Assembly (NCBI GenBank): GCA_900752065.1
Contig: CAADTT010000138.1
Span: 1-29,441, forward strand
Reading direction: 5' to 3'
DNA from: Lachnospiraceae bacterium
Lineage (GTDB): Bacteria > Bacillota > Clostridia > Lachnospirales > Lachnospiraceae
Length of the DNA: 29,441 nucleotides
Of the stretch, positions 8,461 through 15,634 are shown in pieces (positions within the stretch are counted from its first letter, which is position 1; each line of letters opens with the position of its first letter). The translations under genes were made by a program, and so were the position numbers. The notes beneath the pieces were generated by a model. The model did no database searches. It was given only the letters and a program-made list of their open reading frames with translations, and was not told the origin of the DNA.

Positions 8461-8540
8461 TTGCCAAAACAGGTCGTTAGTGCTAAAATCTAACCGATTA
8501 ACAGAAGTGAACGGGCGGAGGAATTCCTTCGTCCGCTTTT
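8461..8540 (+). promoter_or_regulatory. Promoter and leader hairpin of the metal-handling operon
   Basis: TTGCCA (8461-8466), 17-base spacer, TAAAAT (8484-8489). About 25 bases past the -10 box the leader has a GCGGA/TCCGC hairpin (8515-8519 with 8532-8536) followed by TTTT, which resembles a weak attenuator. No recognizable Zur or Fur box was seen, so the metal signal, if any, is unidentified. Confidence 0.6.
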
Positions 8541-8568
8541 GTAGCGACAATCAAAGGAGTGAAAAATC

Positions 8569-9741
8569 ATGACAAAGATTGACATTATTTCCGGTTTTCT
8601 GGGAGCCGGAAAGACAACACTGATTAAGAAACTTTTGCAGGATGCCTTCAAGGGACAGCAGATCGTCCTGATCGAAAACGAGTTTGGAGAGATCGGCATT
8701 GACGGAGGATTTCTGAAGGACGCAGGCATTGAGATCCGAGAGATGAATTCCGGGTGTATTTGTTGTTCTCTGGTAGGAGATTTCGGAACAGCCTTAAAAG
8801 AGGTGGCAGAAAAATATCATCCGGACAGGATCGTCATCGAGCCCTCCGGTGTGGGAAAGCTTTCCGATGTCATCCATGCGGTAGAAAAATTAGATGCGGA
8901 CGCGGTACTGAACAGTGCGGTGACAGTTGTAGATGTACTGAAATGCAAAATGTACCTTAGAAACTTTGGTGAGTTCTTCAAAAATCAGGTGGAGGCTGCA
9001 GGAACGATTATTTTGAGCCGCACAGATATGGAAAAGGCAACACCGGAAAAGATTGAGCAGGCGATAAAGATCATCCGTGAGCTGAATCCGGATGCGACGA
9101 TCATCACGACACCTGTGGAGCAATTAGAAGGGAAGAAGATTCTCGATACCATCGAGGGAGTGAAGATCGATCTTTCTCATGTGGAAGAGGAGCACCACCA
9201 TCATGAGCATGATGAAAACTGCACTTGCGGCTGTCATGACCACGACCATGAGCATCACCATCATGAAGAAGACTGCCACGACCATGAGCACCACCATCGT
9301 GAGGAAGAGTGCCATGACCATGAGCATCACCATCATGAGGAAGACGACCACGAGCATCACCACCATGAGGATGATTGTCATGAGCATCATCATCACGAGC
9401 ATGATGAGAATTGCACCTGCGGCTGCCACGATCATGACCACCATCACCACCATCATCACGCAGATGAGGTATTTACAAGCTGGGGCAGGGAGACGGTACG
9501 CAGATACAGCCGTGAAGAGATTTCTTCTATACTAAAGGCGCTGTCTGAGGATGAATCCTACGGCATGATCCTGCGCGCAAAGGGGATGCTGGAAGCGGCA
9601 GATGGAACCTGGACCTATTTTGACATGGTTCCCGGAGAGTTTGATATCCGCAGCGGAAGTCCGGAGTACACGGGACGTATCTGTGTGATCGGTTCTAAGA
9701 TGAATGAGGAAAAGCTGGAAGCTCTCTGGTTTGCGAGGTAG
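8569..9741 (+). CDS. CobW/COG0523 family GTPase with a large His-rich segment (metallochaperone)
   Basis: A 390-residue G3E GTPase of the COG0523 group, whose members load or insert metals, often zinc, into client proteins. Seen: P-loop GFLGAGKTT (9-17), ENEFGEIGID (36-45), the metal-binding C-x-C-C (C63, C65, C66), EPSG (91-94) and SRTD (150-153) in place of the usual NKxD. Between GTPase and C-terminal domain lies a His-rich stretch (about 209-297) with over 40 His plus a twice-repeated ENCTCGCHDHDH block. The C-terminal CobW domain (about 300-390) includes RAKGMLE and WTYFDMVPGEF. It starts an operon; the next gene begins six bases after the stop. Zinc is the likeliest metal, but nickel or cobalt cannot be excluded from sequence. 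Confidence 0.95.
   Translation: MTKIDIISGFLGAGKTTLIKKLLQDAFKGQQIVLIENEFGEIGIDGGFLKDAGIEIREMNSGCICCSLVGDFGTALKEVAEKYHPDRIVIEPSGVGKLSDVIHAVEKLDADAVLNSAVTVVDVLKCKMYLRNFGEFFKNQVEAAGTIILSRTDMEKATPEKIEQAIKIIRELNPDATIITTPVEQLEGKKILDTIEGVKIDLSHVEEEHHHHEHDENCTCGCHDHDHEHHHHEEDCHDHEHHHREEECHDHEHHHHEEDDHEHHHHEDDCHEHHHHEHDENCTCGCHDHDHHHHHHHADEVFTSWGRETVRRYSREEISSILKALSEDESYGMILRAKGMLEAADGTWTYFDMVPGEFDIRSGSPEYTGRICVIGSKMNEEKLEALWFAR
9193..9459 (+). repeat. Tandem His/Asp/Glu-rich coding repeats
   Basis: Imperfect tandem units of about 33-36 bases encode variants of HEHHHHEEDCHD, flanked by two nearly identical blocks encoding ENCTCGCHDHDH (residues 216-227 and 280-291). Repeats of this kind change length easily by slippage, so copy number probably differs between strains. 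Confidence 0.85.
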
Positions 9742-9747
9742 GCGGTT

Positions 9748-10704
9748 ATGAGTGATTTTAATATTTCCGTTCCGGTTTATCTGGTGAACGGCATACTGGA
9801 AAGCGGTAAAACCTCTTTCCTGAATTTTACGATCCGGCAGGATTATTTTCAGATTGATGAGCCGACCCTTCTGATCACCTGCGAGGAGGGAGAGGAAGAG
9901 TATGAGGAAGCCGAACTTCTGAAATACAACACTGTGCTGGAGGTCATCGAAGAGCCGGAGGATTTTACTTTCGAAAAGCTGCGGGAGCTGCACCGGAAAT
10001 ATCATCCTGACCGGGTGCTTCTGGAGTACAATCCGCTCTGGGGGACGAATAAGCTTCGGGGAATGAAGCTGCCGCTGGGCTGGGGGATCTCTCAGGAGAT
10101 CGTCATTGTTGACGGCAGCAGCTACCAGATTTACCGGAATAATATGCAGTCCGTCTTTACCGAGATGGTGCAGAATGCGGACATGGTAATTTTCAACCGT
10201 TGTAAAAAAGAAGATCCGCTGACAAATTACCGCCGGGGGCTGAAGGTAGTAAATCCGGCCTGTGAGATCAGCTTTGAGGATAAGGACGGAGATCTGATCA
10301 ATCTTTTTGAAGAGAGCGTTCCTTACGATATGGATGCCGATATCATTGACATCGAGGATGTGGATTATGGAATCTTCTATGTGGATATGGACGATCATCC
10401 GGAAAAATATGTGGGAAAGACTGTGCGCTTCAAGGGGCGTGCCATGAAAAGCAAAAAGAAGGATGCAGAATATTTTGTTCCGGGAAGAAAGGCAATGACC
10501 TGCTGCGCGGATGATCTTCAGATGATCGGCTATATCTGCAAAACACCTCTCGCTGTCCATCTGAAGCACGGGGAATGGGTGCAGGTGACGGCAAAGGTTG
10601 CCTATGAATTTGCCAGACTTTACAGGGGGAAGGGACCGGTGCTGTATGCTTCCCAGGTGACGCCCTGCGAGCCGCCGACAGAAGAGATGGTATATTTTAA
10701 TTAG
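9748..10704 (+). CDS. CobW-like GTPase fused to a DUF1980/YcgQ-like C-terminal domain
   Basis: A 318-residue protein with two parts. Residues about 8-190 form a G3E-like GTPase: P-loop GILESGKTS (15-23), a Walker B-like RVLLEYNPLWG (89-99) where COG0523 has EPSG, and FNRCKKED (149-156) near the guanine-specificity loop. The C-x-C-C motif of the preceding gene is absent. Residues about 208-306 (FYVDMDDHPEKYVGKTVRFKGRA, then AMTCCADDLQMIGYIC with C252-C253) match my recollection of the C-terminal domain of YcgQ/TIGR03943 proteins, usually paired with a YcgR permease. No permease is here. The ATG is six bases after the upstream stop with a GAGG-like site inside that gene, so translation is coupled. 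It probably assists metal delivery; the exact function is unknown. Confidence 0.85.
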   Translation: MSDFNISVPVYLVNGILESGKTSFLNFTIRQDYFQIDEPTLLITCEEGEEEYEEAELLKYNTVLEVIEEPEDFTFEKLRELHRKYHPDRVLLEYNPLWGTNKLRGMKLPLGWGISQEIVIVDGSSYQIYRNNMQSVFTEMVQNADMVIFNRCKKEDPLTNYRRGLKVVNPACEISFEDKDGDLINLFEESVPYDMDADIIDIEDVDYGIFYVDMDDHPEKYVGKTVRFKGRAMKSKKKDAEYFVPGRKAMTCCADDLQMIGYICKTPLAVHLKHGEWVQVTAKVAYEFARLYRGKGPVLYASQVTPCEPPTEEMVYFN

Positions 10705-10727
10705 ATTTCATATAAAGGAGAAAGACG

Positions 10728-11240
10728 ATGCTAGATGCAAAAGTAAAAGAACTGTTAAACGAGCAGATCAATAAGGAATTTTATTCCGCATATCTCTATC
10801 TTGATTTTGCAAACTATTATAAGGATGCAAATCTGGATGGATTTGCAAACTGGTACAACATCCAGGCACAGGAGGAGCGCGACCATGCGATCCTTTTCAT
10901 CCAGTACCTGCAAAACAATGGGGCAAAGGTGACGCTGGAGACCATCGAAAAGCCGGACAAGGTATTTACCTCTTTCGACCAGCCGCTGCAGGCAGGACTG
11001 GAGCATGAGCAGTATGTGACCAGCCTGATCCACAATATTTATGACGCCGCGTACAGCGTAAAGGATTTCCGCACCATGCAGTTTCTGGACTGGTTCGTAA
11101 AGGAGCAGGGGGAAGAGGAGACAAATGCAGACGGGCTGGTAAAGAGGTTTGCACTGTTTGGAAATGACCCGAAGAGCCTGTATATGCTGGATTCGGAGCT
11201 GGCTGCGAGAGTATATTCTGCACCATCCCTGGTTCTGTAA
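10728..11240 (+). CDS. ftnA: Bacterial ferritin (non-heme iron storage)
   Basis: A 170-residue four-helix ferritin that oxidizes Fe(II) and stores iron as mineral inside a 24-subunit shell. The ferroxidase ligands are in place: E17, E50 and H53 (EERDH), E94, Q127 and E130 (KEQGEEE), with Y24 nearby. Length is normal and nothing is missing. AAAGGAG lies seven bases before ATG. It sits 23 bases after the GTPase-DUF1980 gene with no terminator between, so it is likely cotranscribed, linking iron storage to the upstream metallochaperone genes. Transcription ends at the strong stem-loop at 11305-11362. Confidence 0.96.
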   Translation: MLDAKVKELLNEQINKEFYSAYLYLDFANYYKDANLDGFANWYNIQAQEERDHAILFIQYLQNNGAKVTLETIEKPDKVFTSFDQPLQAGLEHEQYVTSLIHNIYDAAYSVKDFRTMQFLDWFVKEQGEEETNADGLVKRFALFGNDPKSLYMLDSELAARVYSAPSLVL

Positions 11241-11304
11241 AAGAATATTTCAGGTATGGTTTGTCTGAAAACTGTGCACGCATATATCCGCGGAGGATGG
11301 CAAT

Positions 11305-11362
11305 AGAAAAGCTGCTGCAAATGCTGTTTCGTTTCAGAGATAGCCGATGCAGCAGCTTTTCT
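11305..11362. terminator. Long stem-loop after ferritin, terminator-like
   Basis: A perfect 15-base-pair stem (11305-11319 with 11348-11362) enclosing a 28-base loop. The arms carry AAAA and TTTT, so it can act for the plus-strand operon and also suits the minus-strand genes that converge on it. Confidence 0.8.
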
Positions 11363-11370
11363 GTATGCCT

Positions 11371-11414
11371 CAGTATGCATAAGAAGCTGCCAGCGGCAGG
11401 TTCCTTGCATACAG
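11371..11414. repeat. Palindromic repeat element, copy 1
   Basis: Nested inverted repeat: GTATGCA (11373-11379) pairs with TGCATAC (11406-11412), and CTGCC pairs with GGCAG around a three-base loop (11387-11399). A related element lies at 22846-22884. It sits between convergent genes just past the minus-strand stop at 11423, so it may serve as a terminator for that strand. Confidence 0.6.
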
Positions 11415-11422
11415 GCTTGAAA

Positions 11423-12217
11423 TTACAGCTTTGAGATAAATGCCCGGTTCGGCTTATAATTCGGCCTGCCGTTCACGCCGCTCAGATCATAAGACATGCC
11501 AAAATAAGAATCTACCTTGCTCACAAAGGTCCAGTCCGGATCATAGACTTTGCCGCCGATCTCCGCCCAGCCGTGGCCGCCGGAGGAGATCACATAGACC
11601 GTCTGATAGCCGACGGCGTTTGCCAGGTAAGCAAAGGCCGACGCATAGGAGAAACAGTTGCCGCGTCCCCGGAAAAACATATCCTCCGCATAGGCGATTT
11701 CCCAGCCATTTACATTTTGGAAGGTACGCCAGGTCTGGTAACCGTAGGACTGTATCGTATAGTCAAAGCATTTTTTCAGTTTCTGTTCTTTTGTCATTTT
11801 CGGATTTGTGATCTGATCCACGATCTGGTTCGCTGTGACCAGAAGCTTCAGCTTGCGCAGGCTTTCAGGAGTCTGCACAGCTCTTCCTTTTTTATCCAGG
11901 CGGATGCCGTTTACCGTTTTTGAGGAAAGCATATAGCCTCTTTTTTTGGTGGATATATTGAAAAAATAGTAATTGTTTTTGATCTTCCGCCATCCGGTGC
12001 GCTGGACGCCACTCCGGTCAAAGTAATAAGATTTTCCATTGATCTTCTTCAGACCGGCAGTCCTTTTTCCTTTTTTTCCATAATAATAAACCTTCTGGCT
12101 TTTTGTAACGACCCAGGTGTTTCGCCTCCTTGCCGCCTGCGCAGGCAGCGCTAAAACAAAACAAAAGAAAAACACAGCGAGCAGTGTCAGGGTAAAGCGG
12201 TATTTTTTAGACATCAT
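11423..12217 (-). CDS. Secreted transglutaminase-like protein with cell-wall binding repeats
   Basis: An exported protein of about 264 residues. A signal peptide (MSKKYRF, then a hydrophobic core to ALPAQA-ARR) is followed by two to three aromatic repeats of the choline/glucan-binding type (KVYYYGKKGKRTAGLKK, KSYYFDRSGVQRTGWRK, NNYYFFN). The C-terminal half is a transglutaminase-like cysteine-protease fold with a visible triad: Cys in RGNCFSYA, His in GHGWAEI and Asp in VYDPDW. It is probably attached to the cell surface and acts on peptide or cell-wall bonds; the substrate is unknown. GGGAGG precedes two adjacent ATG codons (12217 and 12214), five and eight bases away; either may be used. 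It follows a paralog by about 100 bases with no clear terminator between, so an operon is likely. Confidence 0.88.
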   Translation of the reverse strand: MMSKKYRFTLTLLAVFFFCFVLALPAQAARRRNTWVVTKSQKVYYYGKKGKRTAGLKKINGKSYYFDRSGVQRTGWRKIKNNYYFFNISTKKRGYMLSSKTVNGIRLDKKGRAVQTPESLRKLKLLVTANQIVDQITNPKMTKEQKLKKCFDYTIQSYGYQTWRTFQNVNGWEIAYAEDMFFRGRGNCFSYASAFAYLANAVGYQTVYVISSGGHGWAEIGGKVYDPDWTFVSKVDSYFGMSYDLSGVNGRPNYKPNRAFISKL

Positions 12218-12315
12218 GATATCCTCCCGGTTAATAAAAAATGTTTTCTGTATCTGCCAGCATAACCTGTGCAAAAGAAGGCAGGCGGAGCCGTCTGGTA
12301 TTTGCCTGGATGATA

Positions 12316-13125
12316 CTAAAGTTTGATATGCAGAATTGGGTGTAGCTGGTAGGTCCCATAAGGTACACCATAGTTTCCGCTGTAGCTTTTCGCCTGGGCA
12401 AAAAGCGGATCGTAGACGAGTCCGTTGATCTCCGCCCAGGAGTGTCCCCTTCCGCCGCTGCCATCGCAGTCTACGCAGACATAGACATTCTGATAGCCCA
12501 GCGCTTTAGCAAGGTAGGCAAATGCAGCCGCATCCGCAAAGCAGTTGCCGCCTCCAAGCAGGAAATGGTCGTTGGCATAAACTGCGGGCCAGCCTTTGAC
12601 ATTTGCAAAGGTTCTTCTGGTCATATAGGGTTTGGCCATCACCCAGTCAAAGCATTTTTTAAGTTTTTCTCCCTGGGACATATTGGAATTTGTGATTTGT
12701 TTTACAATAGATTTTGCCGTTTGCAGGGTTTTGAAATCCTGTGCGTCTGTCTTCGACATTCTTTTTCCGGGGGCAAAATACCAGGAGGATCTTTTCTGAT
12801 AAGCTTCCAGGATACCTTTGTCATTCAGATAATAGGTAGTTTTCTTATCCTTCACGATGCCTGTTTTCAGAGCGCCGGATTTATTGAAATAGTAGTATTT
12901 TTTTCCGATCTTCTGCAGCCCGGTGACAAAGCGGCCTTTTCGGTAATACTGCCGGTTTCCTTTTTTTGTCACATACCAGCCCTTTTTTGGAGGCTTCTTC
13001 ACCTTAGCGGCTGCCACCTGTGTCAGCCCGGGGGAGGATACGGATGAAATGATATTTGCGGACACTGGTGACAGTGCCAGGCTGCATGCCAGGACTGCCG
13101 CCATGCTTCTTCTTTGGGTTCTCAT
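12316..13125 (-). CDS. Secreted transglutaminase-like protein with cell-wall binding repeats (paralog)
   Basis: A 269-residue exported paralog of the neighbour. The signal peptide (MRTQRRSMAAVLACSLALSPVSA) is followed by a Lys-rich linker and aromatic repeats (GWYVTKKGNRQYYRKGRFVTGLQK, KYYYFNKSGALKTGI, TYYLNDKGILEAY). The catalytic part shows Cys in GGNCFADAAAFAYLA, His in GRGHSWAEI and Asp in VYDPLF. Both paralogs share KSIV/QIV-QITN, KLKKCFD, RTF-NV-GW and the A-AFAYLA-A-GYQ-VYV core, so they come from a tandem duplication that has diverged. ATG at 13125 is chosen because AAGGAG lies about eight bases upstream; the frame extends nine codons further without a site. A good promoter lies at 13176-13204. 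Surface peptide or peptidoglycan processing is inferred. Confidence 0.88.
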   Translation of the reverse strand: MRTQRRSMAAVLACSLALSPVSANIISSVSSPGLTQVAAAKVKKPPKKGWYVTKKGNRQYYRKGRFVTGLQKIGKKYYYFNKSGALKTGIVKDKKTTYYLNDKGILEAYQKRSSWYFAPGKRMSKTDAQDFKTLQTAKSIVKQITNSNMSQGEKLKKCFDWVMAKPYMTRRTFANVKGWPAVYANDHFLLGGGNCFADAAAFAYLAKALGYQNVYVCVDCDGSGGRGHSWAEINGLVYDPLFAQAKSYSGNYGVPYGTYQLHPILHIKL

Positions 13126-13175
13126 AATTTTTCTCCTTTGTACTTTCCTCATATTTGGAATCGTATTCTTTTTTT

Positions 13176-13204
13176 AGTATAGCGTCAGATGGAGAAAAGA
13201 GCAA
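13176..13204 (-). promoter_or_regulatory. Promoter of the transglutaminase-like pair
   Basis: Read on the minus strand: TTGCTC (13204-13199), exactly 17 bases, TATACT (13181-13176). It lies between the ABC permease stop and the first transglutaminase-like gene, so the pair forms its own unit. Confidence 0.75.
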
Positions 13205-13217
13205 GACGGACTTGGGA

Positions 13218-14027
13218 CTAACGTTTTGGAAAATGTGAAACGGTAACGGCTTTTTCAAGTAAAGCAATGACTGCATACAGCCCCGCTGCGATCACGCAAA
13301 GGATCAGGATTGACAGGATGACAAGGTCGAGCTGGAATACCTGGCTGCCGTAGATGATGAGATAGCCCAGCCCCTGTCTGCTGGAAATAAATTCTCCGAT
13401 GATGACACCGATCAGGCAGAGACCGATGCTCACCTTCATAATGCTGATGATATTCGGAACCGTGCCGGGGAGAATGACCTTAAAAAGAGCATCCTTTTTT
13501 GTGCCGTGCAGGGTATAGATCAGCTTCAGCTTCTCCGGACTGACCTCCGTAAAACCCGTGTATAGATTCAGAATCGCGCCGAAGATGGCAACAGAAATTC
13601 CGGCGACGACGATCGTGCTCATATTTGCGCCCAGCCATACGATGAGCAGAGGGGCGAGGGCAGACTTCGGCAGGCTGTTCAGTACCACCAGGTAAGGCTC
13701 CAGAATCAGAGAAAGCTTCGGGAAGAGCCAGAGGAGGACAGCGGAAAGAAGGCTGAAGAGGATGACCAGGAAGAAGCTTAGAAGAGTCTCGGCGAGCGTT
13801 ACACCGATGTGGAGAAAAAGGCTTCCATCCTCTGTCATGCGCCGGAAGGCGGCAGCCACGCGGGAAGGGCTGCTGAAGACAAAGCTGTCGATCCATCCCA
13901 GTCCGGACGCGGTTTCCCATAAAAGAAAAAAAGCGGCAAACAGCAGGACCCGGGCGAAAATCACGGATTGCTTCTGCCTTTTTAAAGTTTTCAGATAACG
14001 CTGCTGGTTGGGGGAGGTTTTATGCAT
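13218..14027 (-). CDS. ABC importer permease (SsuC/TauC/ThiX type)
   Basis: A 269-residue inner-membrane permease with about six hydrophobic helices, of the family that imports small organic solutes such as sulfonates, taurine or thiamine precursors. Seen: LLWETASGLGWIDSFVFSSPSRV at the N-terminus, typical of this family, the coupling-helix region LNSLPKSALAPLLIVWLG, and the EAA-like loop region TLHGTKKDALFKVILPGTVPNIISIMKVSIG. It overlaps the upstream ATPase gene by eight bases, so the two are translationally coupled. No substrate-binding lipoprotein gene is adjacent, so the substrate cannot be named. The pair lies before the transglutaminase-like genes but these have their own promoter, so no functional link is implied. 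Confidence 0.9.
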   Translation of the reverse strand: MHKTSPNQQRYLKTLKRQKQSVIFARVLLFAAFFLLWETASGLGWIDSFVFSSPSRVAAAFRRMTEDGSLFLHIGVTLAETLLSFFLVILFSLLSAVLLWLFPKLSLILEPYLVVLNSLPKSALAPLLIVWLGANMSTIVVAGISVAIFGAILNLYTGFTEVSPEKLKLIYTLHGTKKDALFKVILPGTVPNIISIMKVSIGLCLIGVIIGEFISSRQGLGYLIIYGSQVFQLDLVILSILILCVIAAGLYAVIALLEKAVTVSHFPKR

Positions 14028-14787
14028 CTGGGTTCATCTCCTTCCATAGCCGGTTAAAATAATCTTTAAATTCGGGGGCATTCCGCGACTTCAGCGGTGT
14101 CCGGTCGGCCTCCGCCATGTGGATGGGAAGGATGGATTTGATATGCGCCGGGCGGGAGGTCAGGACGATGACCCGGTCAGCGGCGCTGATGGCTTCCGAC
14201 AGGTCGTGCGTCACGAGGATAGCCGTCTTATTTTCCTTCTTAATGATCGATGCGATGTCGTCACAGACGGAGAGCCTGGTCTGATAATCCAGGGCGGAAA
14301 AAGGTTCATCCAGAAGCAGAAGATCCGGATTCAGTGCCAGTGTGCGGATCAGTGCGGCTCTCTGCCGCATTCCGCCGGAAAGCTCCGAGGGTCGGCTGTC
14401 GCGGAAGCGGCTCAGCCCATAGGTGTAGAGCATCTTTTCCACCCGTTCCTTTGATTCCGCTGTGATCCTTTTCTGTATTTCCAGGCCAAGCATCACGTTC
14501 TGATAGATCGTGCGCCACTCAAAGAGATGGTCTTTCTGTAACATATAGCCGATTTCTGTGTGGGAATCCTTCATTTCCCGTCCCCGCAGCAGGATCGTCC
14601 CCGATTCCGGGGAGATCAGTCCGAAAATCAGGGACAGCAGCGTGGACTTGCCGCATCCGCTGGGTCCTACGATGGCGATAAACTCGCCGTCATGGACGGA
14701 AAAGGATATATTCGATAATGCCTGGGTCTCTCCCCCAGTGCTGTGATATGCATAGTGAATATCACGAAGTTCCAGTAAGGGCTCCAT
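14020..14787 (-). CDS. ABC importer ATPase (SsuB/TauB/ThiZ type)
   Basis: A 255-residue ATP-binding subunit energizing the adjacent permease. All motifs are present: Walker A GPSGCGKST (41-49), Q-loop Q84, signature LSGGM (136-140), Walker B LLLLDEP (156-162), D-loop SALD and switch H194 in THD. The QKDHLFEWRT sequence after the Q-loop is typical of the nitrate/sulfonate/thiamine-precursor class. AGGAGG lies about five bases before ATG. The gene is divergent from queH across a 144-base gap; a minus-strand promoter there is not clear. With no binding protein nearby the substrate remains open, and the binding protein may be encoded elsewhere. Confidence 0.93.
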   Translation of the reverse strand: MEPLLELRDIHYAYHSTGGETQALSNISFSVHDGEFIAIVGPSGCGKSTLLSLIFGLISPESGTILLRGREMKDSHTEIGYMLQKDHLFEWRTIYQNVMLGLEIQKRITAESKERVEKMLYTYGLSRFRDSRPSELSGGMRQRAALIRTLALNPDLLLLDEPFSALDYQTRLSVCDDIASIIKKENKTAILVTHDLSEAISAADRVIVLTSRPAHIKSILPIHMAEADRTPLKSRNAPEFKDYFNRLWKEMNPDA

Positions 14788-14876
14788 AGATACCTCCTAA
14801 AACAAAACAGAGAGTTTTTCTCCTGATTATTTTATGGAGGCGGAGAAAAAAGGTGATAGTTCACAAGAAAAAAGAA

Positions 14877-14904
14877 TTGAAAAGACGGCAGGATTCGATA
14901 TAAT
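14877..14904 (+). promoter_or_regulatory. Promoter of queH
   Basis: TTGAAA (14877-14882), 16-base spacer and consensus TATAAT (14899-14904), about 28 bases before the queH start. Confidence 0.8.
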
Positions 14905-14931
14905 AGAAGGGATTATGGAAGGAGGAGCGCC

Positions 14932-15585
14932 ATGAACCGGAATTATCAGAAGGAACTGGAAAAGATCATAACGGAAAAGAGCGGGGCAGGCGAGGCGCCA
15001 ACGCTCCTGCTCCATAGCTGCTGTGCACCCTGCAGCAGCTACGTCCTGGAATATCTCTCTGAATATTTCAGGATCACTGTATTTTACTATAACCCGAACA
15101 TCTACCCGGAGGAAGAATATTACAAGCGGGTGGAGGAACAGCAGCGTCTGATCGGACAGCTTCCTGCGAAGCATCCCATAAGCTTTGCAGAGGGCGTGTA
15201 TGATAAGGAACGCTTCTACGCCATGGCAAAGGGGCTGGAACAGACAAAGGAGGGCGGGGAACGCTGCTTTCGCTGCTATGAGCTTCGGCTGCGGGAGGCG
15301 GCGAAGCTGGCAAAGGAGAAGGGCTTTGACTACTTTACTACCACGCTGACCATCAGCCCGCTGAAAAATGCGGCGAAGCTTAATGAGATCGGAGAGCTTT
15401 TAGGCGGGGAGTACCAGATCACCTGGCTGCCTTCGGACTTTAAGAAAAAGAACGGCTATAAACGTTCCACAGAGTTGTCGAGGGAGTACAGTCTTTACCG
15501 GCAGGATTACTGCGGCTGCGTATTCTCCAAAAGAGAGCGGGAGGCAGCAGCCGGGGATTGCCGGCACAAAGAAGAAATGATATGA
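14932..15585 (+). CDS. queH: Epoxyqueuosine reductase QueH
   Basis: A 217-residue DUF208-family enzyme that performs the last step of queuosine synthesis, reducing epoxyqueuosine in tRNA; it replaces the cobalamin enzyme QueG in many Firmicutes. Hallmarks are HSCCAPCSS (C30, C31, C34), a second pair C112-x2-C115 (RCFRC) and YRQDYCGC (C194, C196), which bind the iron-sulfur cluster and a second metal. PNIYPEEEYYKR and TTTLTISPLKN are also family features. GGAGG precedes ATG. The short C-terminal tail after the last motif is unremarkable. No other queuosine genes are nearby. It stands just before argH, which seems to have its own promoter inside the end of queH. Confidence 0.95.
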   Translation: MNRNYQKELEKIITEKSGAGEAPTLLLHSCCAPCSSYVLEYLSEYFRITVFYYNPNIYPEEEYYKRVEEQQRLIGQLPAKHPISFAEGVYDKERFYAMAKGLEQTKEGGERCFRCYELRLREAAKLAKEKGFDYFTTTLTISPLKNAAKLNEIGELLGGEYQITWLPSDFKKKNGYKRSTELSREYSLYRQDYCGCVFSKREREAAAGDCRHKEEMI

Positions 15586-15586
15586 T
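15558..15586 (+). promoter_or_regulatory. Promoter of argH inside the end of queH
   Basis: TTGCCG (15558-15563), 17 bases, TATGAT (15581-15586). The -10 box overlaps the queH stop codon. It would give argH a leader of about 42 bases, independent of queH. Confidence 0.55.
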
Positions 15587-15634
15587 TATGAGAAAGATAT
15601 ACTGGATGATATAGAGTAAGGAGAGGAGAAACAT

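Noticed and set aside
9180..9460. CRISPR-like array
   Set aside because: The repeats are contiguous coding units without unique spacers.
9124..9535. Long Met/Val-rich and Thr/Met-rich frames across the His-rich repeat
   Set aside because: They are shadows of the CAC/CAT/GAC repeats in the CobW gene, with no ribosome sites and unnatural composition.
9532..10569. Long minus-strand frame opposite the GTPase-DUF1980 gene
   Set aside because: It lies antisense to a gene with clear motifs and has no recognizable domain or ribosome site.
13218..14787. Naming the ABC pair as a thiamine-precursor or sulfonate importer
   Set aside because: The binding protein that would show the substrate is absent and the two subunits alone do not discriminate.
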